A DNA stretch of 64,000 bases from Pedobacter faecalis (GTDB lineage Bacteria > Bacteroidota > Bacteroidia > Sphingobacteriales > Sphingobacteriaceae): the NCBI RefSeq assembly GCF_030182585.1, contig NZ_JARXOW010000001.1:1116001-1180000 (forward strand), given 5' to 3'. The position numbers were made by a program, and so were the translations under genes. The notes beneath the pieces are model-generated. The model ran no database searches. It was given only the letters and a program-made list of their open reading frames with translations, and was not told the DNA's origin. This document shows positions 46,293 to 55,018 of this stretch, piece by piece. Position 1 is the first letter of the stretch, and each line of letters opens with the position of its first letter.

Positions 46293-48379
46293 ACCAGTTG
46301 CCCTCCACGTTTTGCTTTAACTACCTGCAGAAACTCTTCCACTGAAGCCAGATAGGCCGTGGCAAATTCCTGAGAAGGTTCGTTCTTATTGATTTGCAGC
46401 ACCAGGTCGTTAAACGAACCCGTCAAAGGAATTTCTCCGGTCTGCACATAATGATTCTCAAATTCCCTGATCACACCGATCTGGGTACTGCTGTTTACCC
46501 CCTTATCCAGAAGCAAGGCTTTCGCCGCGCTCACATAAACCGCATAGGTATGGTATATCGCATCAGCCCATGCACCCGCATCATAAGACGCCCGTGCCCA
46601 GCCAAGCTTTTCTTCCGACTCAAGCAGCAGGGTAGCCACCAGGTCTATCACCACACCGGCACATTCGCCCACCCCTATAGCGGTCTCAAACGTTTCTTCA
46701 TGGCCCCAGTCTACATACTCCTCATCCACCAGGTTGGTCAGATCGGCCAGCGGCTTCAGCAACTGGTAAAAGTGGTCCTTCGTTTTGCGGTCGTAATACT
46801 GATGGAAGCTTTCTCCCTCACCCGAGTTTGCCGCGAAGTCATTCAGGATCATCCGCAGCACACCGGTAGCACGCTTAGATGGCGCTTTAATTACCCGTTC
46901 CGCTACACGGCCTTCGCCATTGCCGATCGTTCCGCCGCCAAGCATCACCTGTACTGCAGGAACCACCTTGCCATTCGCCTTCAGCGAACTGCCGTGGAAG
47001 CCAATATGCGCCAGACCGTGTTGTCCGCAGGAATTCATACACCCGCTTATTTTAATTTTCAGATCCTTATCATACACCAGTTCCGGATACTCTTCATAGA
47101 TCACCTCCTCGAGGGCTACCGACAAAGACATACTGTTGGATATCCCGAGGTTACAGGTGTCGGTACCGGGACAAGTGGTTACATCGGCTACACTATCGAA
47201 GCCCGGCCGGGCCATACCCAAGGCAGACAATTCCTGATACAATGCAGGCAGCGCCCCTTCCGGCACAAACTTCAGCAGCAAGCCCTGGTTTTGCGTAATC
47301 CGCAGCTCGTCGGCCACAAATGACCTTACCGCCGATACAAACGCCCTGGCTAGATCTGTTTTAATATCGCCTTTAGCCACTTTGATGTAGACACCGAAGT
47401 ACCCGTCCTGCTTTTGTGCAACAACGTTGGTTGCCCGCCAGTGCTTGTATTCAACCGTGTCGGCCACCTCCAATTGCGGATAATCCTGCAATTGCGGCGG
47501 CTCTGGTTGCAGCACCTTGTTGCGGTCGACCACAAACGACTTTACCTTGTTTGCGGTACGCTCTTCTTCAACCAGGCGAAGCACCTCTTCCAAACCCAGC
47601 TTCTGCACCAGGTATTTCAGTCGAGCCTTATTCCTGTTGTTGCGCTCACCGTAACGGTCGAACACCCGTAACAGCGCTTCGGCATAAGGAATGATCTGAT
47701 CTTCGGGCAAAAAGTCGTGCACTATGCTGGCTAGGAAGGGCTGCGCCCCTAAACCTCCGCCCAGCATGACCTTAAAACCACGCTCGCCCTCCGCATTGAT
47801 CTTAGGTATAAAACCCAGATCGTGTATATAACTAAAAGCGGTATCGCGGTCATCAGAGGAAAACGAAAACTTGATCTTCCGTCCCATTTCCTGACAAATC
47901 GGATTGCGCAGGAAATAAGCAAAGAACGCATGTGCATAAGGCGATACATCGAAAGGCTCATTCGGGTTAATGCCCGCATCAGGCGATGAAGTCACATTCC
48001 TGACTGTATTGCCGCAGGCCTCACGCAGGGTAATGTCATCCTGTTCCAGCTCCTGCCACAACTGCGGCGTACGATCCAGGCTTACATAATGAATCTGAAT
48101 ATCCTGACGCGTGGTTAAATGCAGGTTGCCGCTTCCGTATTCGTCGGCCACATCGGCTATACGCAGAAGCTGCTTAAAAGTAACCTTCCCGAAAGGAAGC
48201 TTGATCCGCACCATCTGCACACCCGGCTGACGTTGTCCGTATACGCCCCTGGCCAAACGCAGGCTTCTGAATTTCTCCTCATGGATGGTACCCTCCCGAA
48301 AAGCCCTGATCTTTTTTTCAAGATCAATAATATCTTTTTCGACGACCGGATTTTCCAGTTCTGTCCTAAAACTTTGCAT
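46289..48379 (-). CDS. Siroheme sulfite/nitrite reductase with a C-terminal HEPN-like domain
   Basis: A 696-residue protein. Residues ~1-530 are a ferredoxin-type sulfite/nitrite reductase: ferredoxin-like halves, siroheme/4Fe-4S ligands CPGTDTC (~397-403) and SGCMNSCGQHG (~443-450). In this run it reduces sulfite to sulfide. Residues ~540-696 are extra. The part around 590-640 (AWADAIYHTYAVYVSAAKAL, then VIREFENHYV) looks like a HEPN/UPF0332 helical domain without the RNase R-x(4-6)-H motif. First gene of the operon, whose order matches siroheme supply plus sulfate activation. Confidence 0.9.
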   Translation of the reverse strand: MQSFRTELENPVVEKDIIDLEKKIRAFREGTIHEEKFRSLRLARGVYGQRQPGVQMVRIKLPFGKVTFKQLLRIADVADEYGSGNLHLTTRQDIQIHYVSLDRTPQLWQELEQDDITLREACGNTVRNVTSSPDAGINPNEPFDVSPYAHAFFAYFLRNPICQEMGRKIKFSFSSDDRDTAFSYIHDLGFIPKINAEGERGFKVMLGGGLGAQPFLASIVHDFLPEDQIIPYAEALLRVFDRYGERNNRNKARLKYLVQKLGLEEVLRLVEEERTANKVKSFVVDRNKVLQPEPPQLQDYPQLEVADTVEYKHWRATNVVAQKQDGYFGVYIKVAKGDIKTDLARAFVSAVRSFVADELRITQNQGLLLKFVPEGALPALYQELSALGMARPGFDSVADVTTCPGTDTCNLGISNSMSLSVALEEVIYEEYPELVYDKDLKIKISGCMNSCGQHGLAHIGFHGSSLKANGKVVPAVQVMLGGGTIGNGEGRVAERVIKAPSKRATGVLRMILNDFAANSGEGESFHQYYDRKTKDHFYQLLKPLADLTNLVDEEYVDWGHEETFETAIGVGECAGVVIDLVATLLLESEEKLGWARASYDAGAWADAIYHTYAVYVSAAKALLLDKGVNSSTQIGVIREFENHYVQTGEIPLTGSFNDLVLQINKNEPSQEFATAYLASVEEFLQVVKAKRGGQLV

Positions 48380-48423
48380 TGCTAAACTCTTTTAATTTGG
48401 TGCAATTGCCGAAGCAACAACAG

Positions 48424-48431
48424 CAAATATA
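48424..48431 (-). promoter_or_regulatory. Probable -7 promoter element of the sulfate-reduction operon
   Basis: TATATTTG on the minus strand (matches TAnnTTTG), about 44 bp upstream of the sulfite reductase ATG. No TTTG lies at the usual 19-nt distance. The leader contains a small GC stem (TTGC-TTCG-GCAA). Confidence 0.45.
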
Positions 48432-48577
48432 TAAAGTATAGGGATTTAGTAGTATATTTAGTTTGTAATATATATGTAATATGTTGTAAATTAGCATGTT
48501 AATTTCTTATCGAGAATTGATCTATCTCAAGGATCAGCGCCGGGCCAAGTTGGGCATTTGCGGCCACCAAGAAGCTA

Positions 48578-48647
48578 GTGAGTCCGCCATGAGTCCGCCA
48601 TGAGTCCGGGGTGAGTCCGCCTTTTCCCTGAAAAAAGGCGGACTCAT
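48578..48647. repeat. Four 11-bp tandem repeats plus an inverted copy
   Basis: Units GTGAGTCCGCC (48578-48588), ATGAGTCCGCC (48589-48599), ATGAGTCCGGG (48600-48610) and GTGAGTCCGCC (48611-48621). An inverted copy GGCGGACTCAT follows at 48637-48647. The last direct unit and the inverted one form a 14-bp perfect stem (48612-48625 with 48633-48646) around a 7-nt loop. No T-run follows the stem in either direction, so it is a poor terminator. Confidence 0.9.
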
Positions 48648-48653
48648 GACGGT

Positions 48654-48675
48654 AGCACTGTGCAAGCACTGTGCA
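48654..48675. repeat. Two 11-bp tandem repeats AGCACTGTGCA
   Basis: Perfect duplicate units at 48654-48664 and 48665-48675. Each unit contains the dyad GCAC-T-GTGC. It lies 31 bp from the end of the M20 peptidase gene and 7 bp after the GAGTCCGCC array; the unit length is the same but the sequence differs. Confidence 0.85.
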
Positions 48676-48705
48676 TTCATGCCGAACCTGGTATCTACTG
48701 TGTGG

Positions 48706-50076
48706 CTACTTGCTTAGTTCAGCAAAGTACTTATGAAACAGGGGAAGGGTTTCAATCCCTTTGTAGTAATTGTAAACGTCGTATTTTTCGTTTGGTGAGT
48801 GAAGTGCATCGCTGTCGAGGCCAAAACCGAACAACACAGACTTAATACCCAATGCGCTTTCAAACAAGGCCACAATGGGAATGCTCCCTCCACCCCTTGT
48901 TGGAATCGGGGCTTTACCAAATGAATCTACAATAGCCTGCTCGGCCGCACGATAAGCCACGCTGTCGGTCGGCGTAACCACCGGCTCACCTCCATGGTGC
49001 GCTGTGACCTTCACCTTTACATTATCAGGCGCGATGCTTTCGAAATGCTTTGCAAAGATCTCCGATATTTCCTCTGAACTCTGGTTAGGTACCAGGCGCA
49101 TGGAGATTTTAGCGTTTGCTTTAGAAGGAAGCACCGTTTTTGCGCCCTCGCCGATATATCCGCTCCAGATCCCATTTACTTCCAGTGTAGGTCGGGTGCC
49201 GGTCCGCTCCAGGGTAGAGTAACCTTTTTCACCCCACTCCGCGTTGATATCAAGATCCTTTTTATACTCTTCCAGGTCAAACGGCGCGGCATTTAAGGCC
49301 TTCTTTTCTTCTTCTGTCAGGTCGACCACCTTATCGTAAAACGCCGGTATAGTGATATGGTTGTTTTCGTCGTGCAGCGAAGCGATCATTTTGCAAAGGA
49401 TGGTGGCCGGGTTGGCTACAGCGCCACCGTAAACCCCCGAGTGCAGGTCGCGGTTAGGCCCGGTTACCTCAACTTCCATGTAGGCGAGTCCGCGCAGGCC
49501 CGTTTCAATGGATGGATTTTCCATACTGATCATGGAGGTATCTGAGATCAGCACTACATCAGCTTTCAGCCGTTCTTTGTTGTTATTAACAAAAATGCCA
49601 AGGTTGGCCGACCCGACTTCCTCTTCACCTTCGATCATGAACTTTACGTTGCAGGCCAGGGTATTGGTCTGCATCATCAGTTCAAACGCCTTTACATGCA
49701 TATAAAACTGTCCTTTATCATCGCAGGCACCACGTGCATAGATCTTGCCGTCGCGCAGCGTAGGCTCAAAAGGAGGTGTCTTCCAAAGTTCCAGCGGATC
49801 CGGCGGCTGTACATCGTAATGACCGTACACGAGCACTGTAGGCAGGCTAGGGTCAATGATTTTCTCGCCATACACGATGGGATAACCGGCGGTAGGGCAA
49901 ACCTCTACCTGCTCTGCTCCTGCTTCGCGGAGTTTAGCGGCCACATATTCTGCCGTTTTCAGCACATCGTCTTTATACTTTGGGTCGGCACTTACCGAAG
50001 GAAAACGAAGCAACTCAAACAGTTCGTCGAGAAAGCGCTGTTTGTTTTCCGCTACATATTTTTTAATCTCTTGCAT
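48706..50076 (-). CDS. M20 family dipeptidase
   Basis: A 456-residue zinc peptidase of the M20 (CNDP/DapE-like) family. Metal and catalytic motifs: VYGHYDVQPPD, ARGACDDKGQFY, MIEGEEEVGS, a dimerisation lid in the middle, and the last ligand near DALHSPNE. No signal peptide, so it probably cleaves imported dipeptides in the cytoplasm. It stands alone between two gaps. Confidence 0.92.
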   Translation of the reverse strand: MQEIKKYVAENKQRFLDELFELLRFPSVSADPKYKDDVLKTAEYVAAKLREAGAEQVEVCPTAGYPIVYGEKIIDPSLPTVLVYGHYDVQPPDPLELWKTPPFEPTLRDGKIYARGACDDKGQFYMHVKAFELMMQTNTLACNVKFMIEGEEEVGSANLGIFVNNNKERLKADVVLISDTSMISMENPSIETGLRGLAYMEVEVTGPNRDLHSGVYGGAVANPATILCKMIASLHDENNHITIPAFYDKVVDLTEEEKKALNAAPFDLEEYKKDLDINAEWGEKGYSTLERTGTRPTLEVNGIWSGYIGEGAKTVLPSKANAKISMRLVPNQSSEEISEIFAKHFESIAPDNVKVKVTAHHGGEPVVTPTDSVAYRAAEQAIVDSFGKAPIPTRGGGSIPIVALFESALGIKSVLFGFGLDSDALHSPNEKYDVYNYYKGIETLPLFHKYFAELSK

Positions 50077-50186
50077 AATAATAAGTTATCTAGTTAGAAC
50101 CAAGGATGTAATCCGCGGCTAAACTAGAAAAATTTCATTAGTTGCCGGTAGCGCGAACGTATATTTTTCAATTCCCAGACCTAAGC

Positions 50187-50459
50187 TTAAGCCTGTTCCT
50201 TATTGTTGCGGTACTTGAACTTGAGAATCAGCATGGCGATGTTTAGTGCGAGCGATAAAAAGTTGGTTGAGATGATGGGTATGTCGGACTTATCGAACCC
50301 GTAGTAGATCCAGAGACTGTTTCCGGTCATCATGACAATAAACATAAACACGGCCACATCGTTAGCCTGCTTGGTTTTAAAGGTTTTGATAAGTTGAGGC
50401 AATATTGATGAAGAGGTACATATCCCCGCTACCAGGCCCAGTATCTGAATAAAATCCAT
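50187..50459 (-). CDS. SemiSWEET sugar transporter
   Basis: A 90-residue three-helix membrane protein of the SemiSWEET/MtN3 family that dimerises to carry sugars. The conserved PQ motif is in SSSILPQLIKT, with the third-helix element FLSLALNIAML. The ATG at 50459 (MDFIQILGL) gives the usual start; an upstream ATG at 50474 adds MRKRY and cannot be excluded. The tail is basic (KFKYRNNKEQA). Confidence 0.85.
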   Translation of the reverse strand: MDFIQILGLVAGICTSSSILPQLIKTFKTKQANDVAVFMFIVMMTGNSLWIYYGFDKSDIPIISTNFLSLALNIAMLILKFKYRNNKEQA

Positions 50460-50558
50460 ATATCTTTTTCTCATACTACATACAAGAGGAAGAATAGTTT
50501 ATCAAAAAAGACTTATTCCGGCAGGGGAAACTACCTGTTTAATTCTGCCTCCTCTCCT

Positions 50559-50589
50559 TTTGAAACAAGCCTTAAAACATGTAACTTTG
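50559..50589 (+). promoter_or_regulatory. Consensus Bacteroidota promoter of uvrD
   Basis: TTTG at 50559-50562, exactly 19 nt, then TAACTTTG at 50582-50589. Both elements match TTTG/TAnnTTTG without mismatch. The leader to the uvrD start would be about 50 nt. Confidence 0.8.
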
Positions 50590-50644
50590 CAAGCCCCCGT
50601 AGAAAATACCGGGCAAAATCGCATATTAAACAGCAGAACGTATT

Positions 50645-52948
50645 TTGGATTATTTAGCAGGCTTAAACCCCCAACAGCGCGCCGCAGTAGAGAATACCGA
50701 AGGGCCGTCGATGATCGTGGCTGGTGCCGGATCGGGTAAAACCCGGGTGATTACCTATCGGGTAGCTCACTTAATACAGAAGGGCGTCGATCCTTTCAAT
50801 ATTCTTGTGCTTACTTTTACGAATAAAGCGGCCAAGGAAATGCGCGAGCGTATCATGAAGGTGGTGGGTAATGAAGCTAAAAACATCTGGATGGGCACTT
50901 TCCACTCTGTATTTGCAAAGATTTTGCGGGTAGAGGCTGAGAAGATCGGCTATCCTTCCAATTTTACAATTTATGACACGGACGACAGCAAGAGCCTGAT
51001 CCGCTCCATTTTGAGGGAGATGCAGCTTGACGATAAGCTGTACAATGCCAATTTTGTGTACAACAGGATTTCGTCTGCAAAGAACAATTTGATTTCGTAT
51101 ACAGAATACCTCGAAAACCCGGAGATACAGGCAGAGGACGTGAGCAATAAACGGCCCCTGCTGGGTGTGATTTACGAGACTTACACAAAACGCTGCTTTA
51201 AAGCCGGGGCAATGGACTTTGACGATCTCTTGTTTAAAACCAATGTGCTGCTTAAAACGCATCCGGACGTATTAAATAAATACCAGCATAAATTCCGCTA
51301 CCTGATGGTCGATGAGTATCAGGATACCAACTTTTCGCAGTACACGATTGTGAAAAAGCTGGCGGCGGTTTACCAGAACATCTGTGTGGTGGGCGATGAT
51401 GCGCAGAGTATCTATGCCTTTCGGGGTGCCAACATCCAGAACATCCTCAATTTTGAGCGGGATTATCCTGAGCTTCAGGTGTACAAACTGGAACAGAATT
51501 ACCGGTCGACACAAAACATCGTTGAAGTGGCGAACAGCATCATTGCCAACAACAAGAACCAACTGGAAAAGAACGTGTTTTCGGAGAATGAGGCGGGCGA
51601 CCGCATTAAGGTGCAGCGTGCTTTTACCGATAACGAGGAGGGAAAGCTGGTGGCCGAAGCCATTGTACAGGAGCGTTCGTTGAAGGGTTACAACTACCAG
51701 GACTTTGCCATCCTGTACCGTACCAACGCGCAATCGAGGGCGATGGAAGAAGCTTTGCGTAAGCTGAACGTGCCTTACAAGATCTATGGCGGCTTGTCGT
51801 TTTATCAGCGTAAGGAGATTAAGGACCTGATCGCTTATTTCAGGCTAACCTTTAATCCGGCCGATGAGGAGGCGATCAAGCGTGTGATCAATTATCCGAG
51901 GCGGGGTTTGGGTGATACCACGGTAGAGAAAATCATCGTTGCGGCTGACAAGCACAACATCACGATGTGGCAGGTCATCTGCAACCCTCAGGCTTATATT
52001 GAAGGACGTATCGCAAGTCAGCTGAATGACTTTGCGATGCTGATTCAGAGCTTTGCGGCCGAATCTAAGAAACTGGATGCTTATGAGACTGCGCTTTATA
52101 TCGCACAGCATTCGGGTATGCTGAAAGAACTGCACACGGACGACAGTATTGAGGGCCGCGCGCGCTATGAAAACATCCAGGAATTGCTGAACGGAGTAAA
52201 GGAATTTGCGGAGCGCGAAGATATTGAAGACCGCAGCCTGGCCGTGTTTATGCAGGATATCGCGCTGCTTACGAACGACGACCGTGAAAACGACAAGGAA
52301 AAGGATACGGTGTCGATGATGACAATACACTCGGCCAAAGGTCTGGAGTTTAAAAATGTATTCGTGGTTGGCCTCGAGGAGAATCTTTTCCCTTCGCAAA
52401 TGAGTTTGAATTCGCGGAGCGATCTGGAAGAGGAGCGGCGACTGTTTTATGTGGCCATTACCCGTGCGGAGAAAAAACTTACGCTGACTTACGCTACATC
52501 AAGGTACCGCTGGGGAACGCTAACCAGTTGCGAACCAAGCCGGTTCATCAACGAGATTAGTCCGAGATACCTCGAAATTGAGGTCGTCAAACCTTCGAAA
52601 AGTGTACTGGGTGCAGATAGTTTTGACTCGGAGCGTAAGAGCTGGAGCCAGCAGCGCGATTCGTTTTCAAAACCTAAACCGGCAGCTTCGGCTGGGACGG
52701 CAGGCGGCGCACCCAAACCTAAGACAACGAGTTTGCTTCCTAAAGCGCATGTTCCAACACCGGGCTTTGCACCGGATGCGGCGGGCGACTTCCAGAACGG
52801 CATGGATGTTGAACATGAGAAGTTTGGTTTTGGAAAAATTGTGAATTTGGAGGGCAGTTTGCCCGATGTAAAGGCTACGGTATTTTTCCAGGGACTGGGC
52901 AACAAACAGCTATTGTTAAAATTTGCTAAATTGCGAATTGTTAAATAA
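50645..52948 (+). CDS. UvrD/PcrA-type DNA helicase
   Basis: A 767-residue superfamily 1A 3'-5' helicase for repair and replication. The Q motif LNPQQRAAVENTEGP and Walker A VAGAGSGKTRV lie at the very N-terminus, DEYQDTN is motif II, and QNYRSTQN and VGLEENLFPS are motifs IV/V-like. The C-terminal ~100 residues are a low-complexity linker and a Tudor-like end (FGFGKIVNLEG...KQLLLKFAKLRIV). The start must be TTG 50645: the next Met lies beyond the Q motif. Confidence 0.94.
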   Translation: MDYLAGLNPQQRAAVENTEGPSMIVAGAGSGKTRVITYRVAHLIQKGVDPFNILVLTFTNKAAKEMRERIMKVVGNEAKNIWMGTFHSVFAKILRVEAEKIGYPSNFTIYDTDDSKSLIRSILREMQLDDKLYNANFVYNRISSAKNNLISYTEYLENPEIQAEDVSNKRPLLGVIYETYTKRCFKAGAMDFDDLLFKTNVLLKTHPDVLNKYQHKFRYLMVDEYQDTNFSQYTIVKKLAAVYQNICVVGDDAQSIYAFRGANIQNILNFERDYPELQVYKLEQNYRSTQNIVEVANSIIANNKNQLEKNVFSENEAGDRIKVQRAFTDNEEGKLVAEAIVQERSLKGYNYQDFAILYRTNAQSRAMEEALRKLNVPYKIYGGLSFYQRKEIKDLIAYFRLTFNPADEEAIKRVINYPRRGLGDTTVEKIIVAADKHNITMWQVICNPQAYIEGRIASQLNDFAMLIQSFAAESKKLDAYETALYIAQHSGMLKELHTDDSIEGRARYENIQELLNGVKEFAEREDIEDRSLAVFMQDIALLTNDDRENDKEKDTVSMMTIHSAKGLEFKNVFVVGLEENLFPSQMSLNSRSDLEEERRLFYVAITRAEKKLTLTYATSRYRWGTLTSCEPSRFINEISPRYLEIEVVKPSKSVLGADSFDSERKSWSQQRDSFSKPKPAASAGTAGGAPKPKTTSLLPKAHVPTPGFAPDAAGDFQNGMDVEHEKFGFGKIVNLEGSLPDVKATVFFQGLGNKQLLLKFAKLRIVK

Positions 52949-52971
52949 CATCTATCAGAGATAAAGAGTAC

Positions 52972-53628
52972 ATGAATTTCGATTATAATACTACTAGAAA
53001 CGAGCTCATTCTGGCCGAATACGGCCGGAACGTGCAAAATATGGTTAAGTACATTATTGAGCTTGAGGACCGTGAAGAGCGGAACAGATATGCTCAGGCG
53101 GTGATTGACCTGATGGGCTTCCTGAATCCGCATCTTCGTGATGTGGCCGACTTCAAGCATAAATTATGGGATCACCTGCACATCATATCAGGCTATAAAA
53201 TTGATGTGGACAGTCCCTACCCAAAGCCTACGCCTGAAGCTGCGCTGGTTAAACCAAAACATATCGGCTATCCGCAAAAAAGGATCCGTTATAAGCACTA
53301 CGGCAAAACCGTGGAAGTGCTGATCGAAAAAGCACAAGCAATTGAAGATGAAGAGGCTAAAGCAGCAATGGTGCATAATATTGCCAACTTCATGAAGATG
53401 TCGTACGTGACCTGGAACAAAGACACGGTGGCCGATGAAACGATCCTTAAGAACCTGAATGAATTGTCGGAAGGCCAGCTGAAGCTTGCCGACAATATTA
53501 ACCTTGCCAAAGTGGAAGTTAAGCCGGTACAAGCACGTCCGCAAAACAACAGCAAGCAGGGCAAAAACAAGAACAAGCAGAACAACAACAATAACAAGAA
53601 GCACAATAACGGTAAGCAAAGACACTAA
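52972..53628 (+). CDS. DUF4290 family protein
   Basis: A 218-residue Bacteroidota-specific protein. Helical domain (~1-170, starting MNFDYNTTRNELILAEYGRN) followed by a strongly basic, Asn/Lys-rich low-complexity tail that may bind nucleic acid. Function unknown. Its stop overlaps the murA start as TAATG, a pairing typical of the phylum. Confidence 0.88.
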   Translation: MNFDYNTTRNELILAEYGRNVQNMVKYIIELEDREERNRYAQAVIDLMGFLNPHLRDVADFKHKLWDHLHIISGYKIDVDSPYPKPTPEAALVKPKHIGYPQKRIRYKHYGKTVEVLIEKAQAIEDEEAKAAMVHNIANFMKMSYVTWNKDTVADETILKNLNELSEGQLKLADNINLAKVEVKPVQARPQNNSKQGKNKNKQNNNNNKKHNNGKQRH

Positions 53629-54953
53629 TGAACGCATTTGAAATTATCGGCGGAAAGAAGCTGAAGGGCGAAATCCATCCTCAGGGTGCTAAAAACGAGG
53701 CGCTTCAGATCATTGCAGCCGTTTTGCTGACCGATCAGAAGGTTACCATAAGCAATATCCCCGACATTAAGGACGTAAACAAGCTGATTGAACTGCTTGG
53801 CGACCTGGGTGTACTGGTAGAACGCTTATCGAAGGATACTTACACGTTTGAAGCTAAAGACATCAATCTGGACTATTTCTTGTCTGACTCTTTTAAAGCA
53901 AAAGGCGGCGGCTTAAGAGGTTCTATAATGATTGTTGGTCCGCTTCTGGGACGTTTTGGAAAAGCGGCCATTCCGAAACCGGGTGGCGACAAGATAGGAC
54001 GACGCAGACTGGACACGCATTTCCTGGGCTTCGAGAAACTTGGGGCCAAGTTTGTGTACGATACCAAGAAGGAGTTCTTTAATGTAGATGCAACAAATCT
54101 GAGAGGAGCTTATATCCTTTTAGATGAGGCATCTGTAACCGGTACGGCCAACATTGTGATGGCTGCTGTACTGGCCAAGGGAACAACGACCATTTATAAT
54201 GCGGCCTGCGAGCCTTACCTGCAGCAGTTGTGCAAGATGCTGAACCGTATGGGCGCTAAAATTAGTGGCGTGGGCTCTAACCTCCTCACCATTGAAGGTG
54301 TTGAGAAACTGGGGGGTACCGAGCACCGTATGCTTCCGGATATGATTGAGATAGGTTCATTCATTGGTCTGGCGGCTATGACAGAATCTGAGATCACGAT
54401 CAAGAATGTCTGCTATCAGGAGCTTGGTGTTATTCCGGATGTATTTAAAAAGCTGGGAATCAAGTTTGAACTGCGTGGCGACGACATCTATATCCCTTCT
54501 CAGAAAAACTACGTCATTGAGTCATTCATCGATGGTTCTATGCTGACCATTGCTGATGCGCCATGGCCGGGTTTTACACCAGACTTGCTTAGCATTGTAT
54601 TGGTAGTGGCTACCCAGGCACGCGGAAATGTGCTGATCCATCAGAAAATGTTTGAGAGCCGTTTGTTCTTTGTGGATAAGCTGATAGATATGGGTGCACA
54701 GATCATTCTTTGCGACCCGCACCGTGCTACGGTAAACGGAATTGATAAGAAATACAAACTAAGGGGCATCAGCATGACCTCTCCGGATATACGGGCGGGT
54801 GTATCACTGCTCATTGCTGCACTTTCGGCCGAAGGCAAATCGACCATCTTTAATATAGAACAGATTGAAAGGGGTTATCAGGATATTGACATCCGTTTGC
54901 GGGCACTCGGTGCACAGATAAAACGGGTAGAAGCCAACGCACCCGGACATTAA
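53628..54953 (+). CDS. murA: UDP-N-acetylglucosamine 1-carboxyvinyltransferase
   Basis: A 441-residue enzyme for the first committed step of peptidoglycan synthesis. It has the two-domain EPSP-synthase-like fold with the N-terminal GAKNEALQIIAA motif. In the catalytic loop the sequence PKPGGDKIGRRRLD has Asp121 where E. coli has Cys115 (PGGCTIGARPVD). Cys-to-Asp variants stay active and do not react with fosfomycin in known cases. It forms a unit with DUF4290 and ends in a terminator. Confidence 0.95.
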   Translation: MNAFEIIGGKKLKGEIHPQGAKNEALQIIAAVLLTDQKVTISNIPDIKDVNKLIELLGDLGVLVERLSKDTYTFEAKDINLDYFLSDSFKAKGGGLRGSIMIVGPLLGRFGKAAIPKPGGDKIGRRRLDTHFLGFEKLGAKFVYDTKKEFFNVDATNLRGAYILLDEASVTGTANIVMAAVLAKGTTTIYNAACEPYLQQLCKMLNRMGAKISGVGSNLLTIEGVEKLGGTEHRMLPDMIEIGSFIGLAAMTESEITIKNVCYQELGVIPDVFKKLGIKFELRGDDIYIPSQKNYVIESFIDGSMLTIADAPWPGFTPDLLSIVLVVATQARGNVLIHQKMFESRLFFVDKLIDMGAQIILCDPHRATVNGIDKKYKLRGISMTSPDIRAGVSLLIAALSAEGKSTIFNIEQIERGYQDIDIRLRALGAQIKRVEANAPGH

Positions 54954-54956
54954 ACA

Positions 54957-54978
54957 AAAAGCCCCGTAAGGGGCTTTT
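54957..54978 (+). terminator. Terminator after murA
   Basis: Perfect 9-bp stem AAAAGCCCC (54957-54965) and GGGGCTTTT (54970-54978) with a GTAA loop, starting 3 bp after the murA stop. The A and T runs make it usable from both sides, also for the convergent cystathionine beta-synthase gene. Confidence 0.92.
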
Positions 54979-55018
54979 CTGGTTTTAGTTATTAGGTGTT
55001 TTTGTCTCGGTTCTCTAA

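Larger units (their letters stand above)
48380..48705. other. 326-bp gap with 11-bp tandem repeats
   Basis: Contains the presumed cys-operon promoter near 48424. Further right are two separate 11-bp tandem arrays and a long hairpin. No gene seen. Confidence 0.5.

Noticed and set aside
46394..47323. 309-codon plus-strand frame opposite the sulfite reductase
   Set aside because: Antisense shadow; the minus strand has complete siroheme and Fe-S motifs.
48612..48646. Terminator for the M20 peptidase gene
   Set aside because: Stem is strong but no T-run follows on the minus strand, and it is part of the repeat array.
48578..48675. CRISPR array
   Set aside because: Units are 11 bp and adjacent without spacers; no cas genes in the window.
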